DNA of 8,813 nucleotides from Akkermansiaceae bacterium. Its GTDB lineage: Bacteria; Verrucomicrobiota; Verrucomicrobiia; Verrucomicrobiales; Akkermansiaceae. The notes under the pieces were generated by a model. It was not told where the DNA came from. It saw only the letters and a program-made list of their open reading frames with translations, and ran no database searches. Below, piece after piece: positions 7,301-8,813 of the stretch (position 1 is the stretch's first letter; each line of letters begins with the position of its first letter). Made by a program: the position numbers and the translations under genes. Location of the stretch: positions 1-8,813 of the forward strand of contig WTJZ01000069.1 in the NCBI GenBank assembly GCA_011524615.1. The letters are read 5' to 3'.

Positions 7301-8075
7301 GTTTAATGTGAACTCGACTTCAGTACTAGCATGGGAGTCGTTATTAAAGTCAAACCGTGATCTCGGAGTGAAGTATGCAGAAGGTGGAATGGATTCAGCC
7401 TCGGGAACACCTTTCCCTACTAGTACCTTTCCATCCAGTAACGGAGATACATTTTGGGCTGGGGTAGAGCGCTTGACAGATGCGGAGATTACCTCGTTAG
7501 CGACTCAGATTGTATCTGAGGTGAAGAGTAGGGGGCCTTTCCTGAGTTTATCTGACTTTATTAACAGACGATTAAGTAATGATGCATTCGGCAGCGCGGG
7601 CGCGGTACAGGCCGCGATTGACGCCTCAGGTATCAACTCCGATGTACAAACTGGTGGAGGTGGAGTCTCGGCGGACTATGGTACCGGGGCTCTGTCGGAT
7701 TACTTTGCCAGTACCGTAACGAGTAATGGGCGCTCGACAACAACGGGGATTGCCCAGGACATTACCCAAGCGAAATTATTAACTCCGCTTGCTCCTCGTC
7801 TGAATGCGCGTTCTGACACATTTAGGATTCGAGCATATGGGGAGACAGTCAGCTCTAATGGTGACATTAAGGCACGAGCGATGTGTGAGGCTTGGGTACA
7901 GCGTGTGCCTGAATATTTTGATAGCGAATCTAATGAACCTTGGGAAGAGAACTATACGAACCCAATCACCCTTCAGAACAACGCAACGAGTGGTACACTC
8001 TCGGCATTGAATGATAAGTTTGGCCGTAGGTTCAAGATCGTAGGGTTCAAGTGGTTAGATGAGAATGAATATTAA
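4350..8075 (+). CDS. large prepilin-like envelope protein, Verrucomicrobiota-type (Verru_Chthon cassette A-like)
   Basis: Function unknown. GTG 4350 gives 1241 residues; ATG 4374 gives 1233 and is an equally good start, since neither has a clear Shine-Dalgarno. Positions here use the GTG. A basic leader ends in HRG24|F25, followed by one hydrophobic helix FALIATLSLIVLLAFVAIALL (25-45): a type IV prepilin-type class III signal that prepilin peptidase could cut. Position +5 is Ala, not Glu, as in GspK/PilX-like minor pseudopilins. An Ala/Gln-rich amphipathic helix follows (about 55-85), then a roughly 1100-residue Ser/Asn/Gly-rich exported region. Near the C-terminus are RGPFLSLSDFINRRL (1061-1075), RSDTFRIRAYGE (1154-1165), CEAWVQR (1179-1185) and FGRRFKIVGFKWL (1224-1236). 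From memory these mark a family expanded in Verrucomicrobiota and resembling 'Verru_Chthon cassette protein A'; the exact subfamily is uncertain. It is read together with the secreted protein gene 12 bp downstream. Confidence 0.85.
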   Translation: MFSITHLPMTITLPIHDKRYNHRGFALIATLSLIVLLAFVAIALLTTSSTTSSTTAIQSSSKTAQANAKMALAQALNALQEEAGSDLRATATADILSMEATTEPQAGRANWVGVWDTENYNPTTYGQKNTRFRKWLVSHQEASFGAASSVNSDILTDSFMIFDGGINSGEGTVDQEDVVVDKIEIKEGNSVVGKYAYWVEDEGMKADLSWHEPAFADNDRALSARLSVGFGANPESFVGDDSPFGSEVSDKLLINLEKVNSPYDLALANDVTGSTRQWLKDHRHNLTVGSYGVLSDMKLGGLKRDLSMAFEMDGQNGNRDVSSSSLLFNQQVGEFVGGTDRLASPHIMNALTVKERFLYRDTQGANSWFSGDIHQGYTSPDWTSVRGPNWWALRDYANLYKSLSKRGDEYSLAARPYFPNISNLTSSSLRLTEIGRSERSTHSGSGYLVWNSELNKTNQYQYRPAGMTYGPFHLGTYFYYSVRVRSGQLEFVCDPVFYIWNPYNVKIDSLNYLISCELGIPGQIKFTVTDSTGANTQTYGPQAIAAYFRGSSSLSLRFLAPNISLDPGEVIALSPPSTTDAALNSLLAPGYNVNPSSGLVMSSFPVNTQVPRTDRNGDIVYTTNKDADGNLIPQMVDTSVWQPVPISTGDTITAEFGFGFSGLRGSNSHDRAYRLATYSSNASDVTGVTNVNSWGDELQMVSFWKRGTGSDDYQESSIELIADGEAAGNTSSHLSAKHWFGALAYVASTADDERGDLEVMSHFNPTPIGNTEGAFYTNADPNFQFKMFSLTGEGAVETYNDRLNIGFSESATNALWGSSTSTGNEYVPFRSIPSQPLLSIAQLSEATLTTRTFDPAAAVGNSFANLFVEKSELYSRVDMTGSPNGLTSSDHSWLLNDSLFDRYYFSGLAPDYTIQGSGYSTTETLLNPLQDFYGSNYELAEASPVMLPYIPVGKTQLAITTELNDTVNGEGYKKLGAYALTKGQFNVNSTSVLAWESLLKSNRDLGVKYAEGGMDSASGTPFPTSTFPSSNGDTFWAGVERLTDAEITSLATQIVSEVKSRGPFLSLSDFINRRLSNDAFGSAGAVQAAIDASGINSDVQTGGGGVSADYGTGALSDYFASTVTSNGRSTTTGIAQDITQAKLLTPLAPRLNARSDTFRIRAYGETVSSNGDIKARAMCEAWVQRVPEYFDSESNEPWEENYTNPITLQNNATSGTLSALNDKFGRRFKIVGFKWLDENEY

Positions 8076-8087
8076 GAGATCACAGAG

Positions 8088-8753
8088 ATGATGAGAGTAA
8101 TACAAATGTTATTGATAGGCCTCTTCGTGAATTGCACGTATGGGCAGGCACGCAAGCAACTCACGGTGATCTTTCCTGAAAAGATCGAGCACCAAGAACT
8201 CTTCTACCGCGTGGGACGAGATGTGGATAAGCTTAGTGTACAATACAAGAGGCGTAGTGCTCCCATACAGGTAAGCAAACGCGCTCAGATCTTAGAGTTG
8301 ATTGTGCCTCAGGATTCACTTACGGAGGGTGTGGACTATAAGGTGGTCGGGCGGACTATGCTTCTACCGGTGTCTCGCCAAATGCTAGTGGTTCTCCCTG
8401 GTCGTAAGGGAGGAGACTATGATTTAGAGGTAGCTACGTTGGACGATAGTATCGAGGGTTTCCCAAGGGGGAGTGTACGTTTCGCTAACTTCACTAAGTC
8501 AGATATGTACGTGAAGGTGGATGATAAGGTGAGTAAGCTGGCGAAGCGAAACTTCTCATTATTGAACCTGAAGAATCTGGCGAAAGGGGGATATGTTCCT
8601 ATGACTTATGCTAACGCTCAGGGGGAGAAGGTACACTTTACCCGCTTGTATATGCATAGTGGCGTGCGAAAGATCGTTCTGATCTCGCCTAGTACTAGGA
8701 AGAAAGGAAGTCCCTTTAGCTTTACCTATCTTCAGGAAAATCTACCTCAATAA
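8088..8753 (+). CDS. secreted protein of unknown function, partner candidate of the prepilin-like protein
   Basis: I do not recognise a named family. The 221-residue product begins with a Sec signal peptide: MMR, hydrophobic VIQMLLIGLFV, then a cleavage region TYGQA with likely sites after G19 or A21. C16 is not in a lipobox, so a lipoprotein is unlikely. The mature part is about 200 residues, rich in Lys/Arg and short beta-strand-like stretches (LTVIFPEK, RMLVV-type segments, GSVRFANFT at 128-136), with no further membrane helix. This suggests a periplasmic or outer-surface all-beta protein. ATG 8088 is followed directly by ATG 8091; either may be used. The 12-bp gap to the large gene and shared direction imply one operon. 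I infer that it works with the prepilin-like protein; I recall small secreted proteins next to such genes in related genomes, but cannot verify it here. Confidence 0.8.
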   Translation: MMRVIQMLLIGLFVNCTYGQARKQLTVIFPEKIEHQELFYRVGRDVDKLSVQYKRRSAPIQVSKRAQILELIVPQDSLTEGVDYKVVGRTMLLPVSRQMLVVLPGRKGGDYDLEVATLDDSIEGFPRGSVRFANFTKSDMYVKVDDKVSKLAKRNFSLLNLKNLAKGGYVPMTYANAQGEKVHFTRLYMHSGVRKIVLISPSTRKKGSPFSFTYLQENLPQ

Positions 8754-8773
8754 TAGGAGAGGGGGCTCTAGGG

Positions 8774-8813
8774 GTGGCAGAAGAATTAATCACCAGCACC
8801 CTACCAAGTTTTG
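8774..8813 (+). CDS. possible start of a further gene, cut by the window edge
   Basis: GTG 8774 opens a frame reading MAEELITSTLPSF that is still open at the window end. Purine-rich sequence AGGAGAGGGGG (8755-8765) precedes it; its GAGG (8759-8762) is 11 nt upstream, a usable spacing. It would follow the secreted-protein gene by 20 bp and could belong to the same operon. Thirteen codons are too few to identify a product, and there is no signal peptide in what is visible. TAGGGGTG (8769-8776) and CACCCTA further on are nearly complementary, so a hairpin is an alternative reading of this stretch. Confidence 0.3.
   Translation, partial: MAEELITSTLPSF

Noticed and set aside
8088..8150. Lipoprotein signal at Cys16 of the secreted protein
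   Set aside because: The residues before the Cys (LFVN) do not fit a lipobox, which needs a small residue at -1; a standard Sec signal fits better.

Overview
The window most likely comes from a member of the Verrucomicrobiota, possibly the Opitutales/Puniceicoccales side. The strongest pointer is a 1241-residue prepilin-like protein. Its N-terminus (RG|FALIA hydrophobic segment, then an ANAKMALAQALNALQEEAG helix) and C-terminus (RGPFLSLSDFINRRL, RSDTFRIRAYGE, CEAWVQR, FGRRFKIVGFKWL) match, from memory, a large protein family that is multiplied in that phylum and resembles 'Verru_Chthon cassette protein A'. The phylum call is recognition, not a computed placement. Base composition looks moderate and no mobile-element, CRISPR or phage genes are visible.

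Layout: a partial tRNA-Thr(UGU) at the left edge is read leftwards; everything else is read rightwards. Then come lysC (aspartate kinase, about 226-1437) with a strong intrinsic terminator behind it, rimO (ribosomal protein uS12 methylthiotransferase, 1580-2974), a perfect 22-bp palindrome, metX (homoserine O-acyltransferase, 3048-4181), a 168-bp intergenic stretch with an inverted repeat, the large prepilin-like gene (4350-8075), and 12 bp further a 221-residue secreted protein of unknown function (8088-8753). A further gene may start at GTG 8774 and run off the end.

Two functional blocks can be seen. The left block concerns aspartate-family and sulfur amino acid metabolism: LysC makes aspartyl phosphate, the entry to Lys/Thr/Met; MetX activates homoserine for methionine synthesis; RimO spends S-adenosylmethionine made from methionine. 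The right block looks like an envelope or pilus-like assembly of unknown role: a class III signal (prepilin peptidase type) protein lacking Glu at +5, as in GspK/PilX-like minor pseudopilins, followed closely by a Sec-exported partner candidate.

The most unusual pattern is at the translation starts. lysC, rimO and metX all lack a recognisable Shine-Dalgarno sequence at the start chosen by homology. Each is preceded by a small open frame with a better-placed purine-rich site; for lysC and metX the small frame stops 1 and 4 nt before the gene's ATG. This could mean translational coupling through leader ORFs, or it could be chance in a lineage that relies little on Shine-Dalgarno sites. No intergenic stretch exceeds 300 bases.
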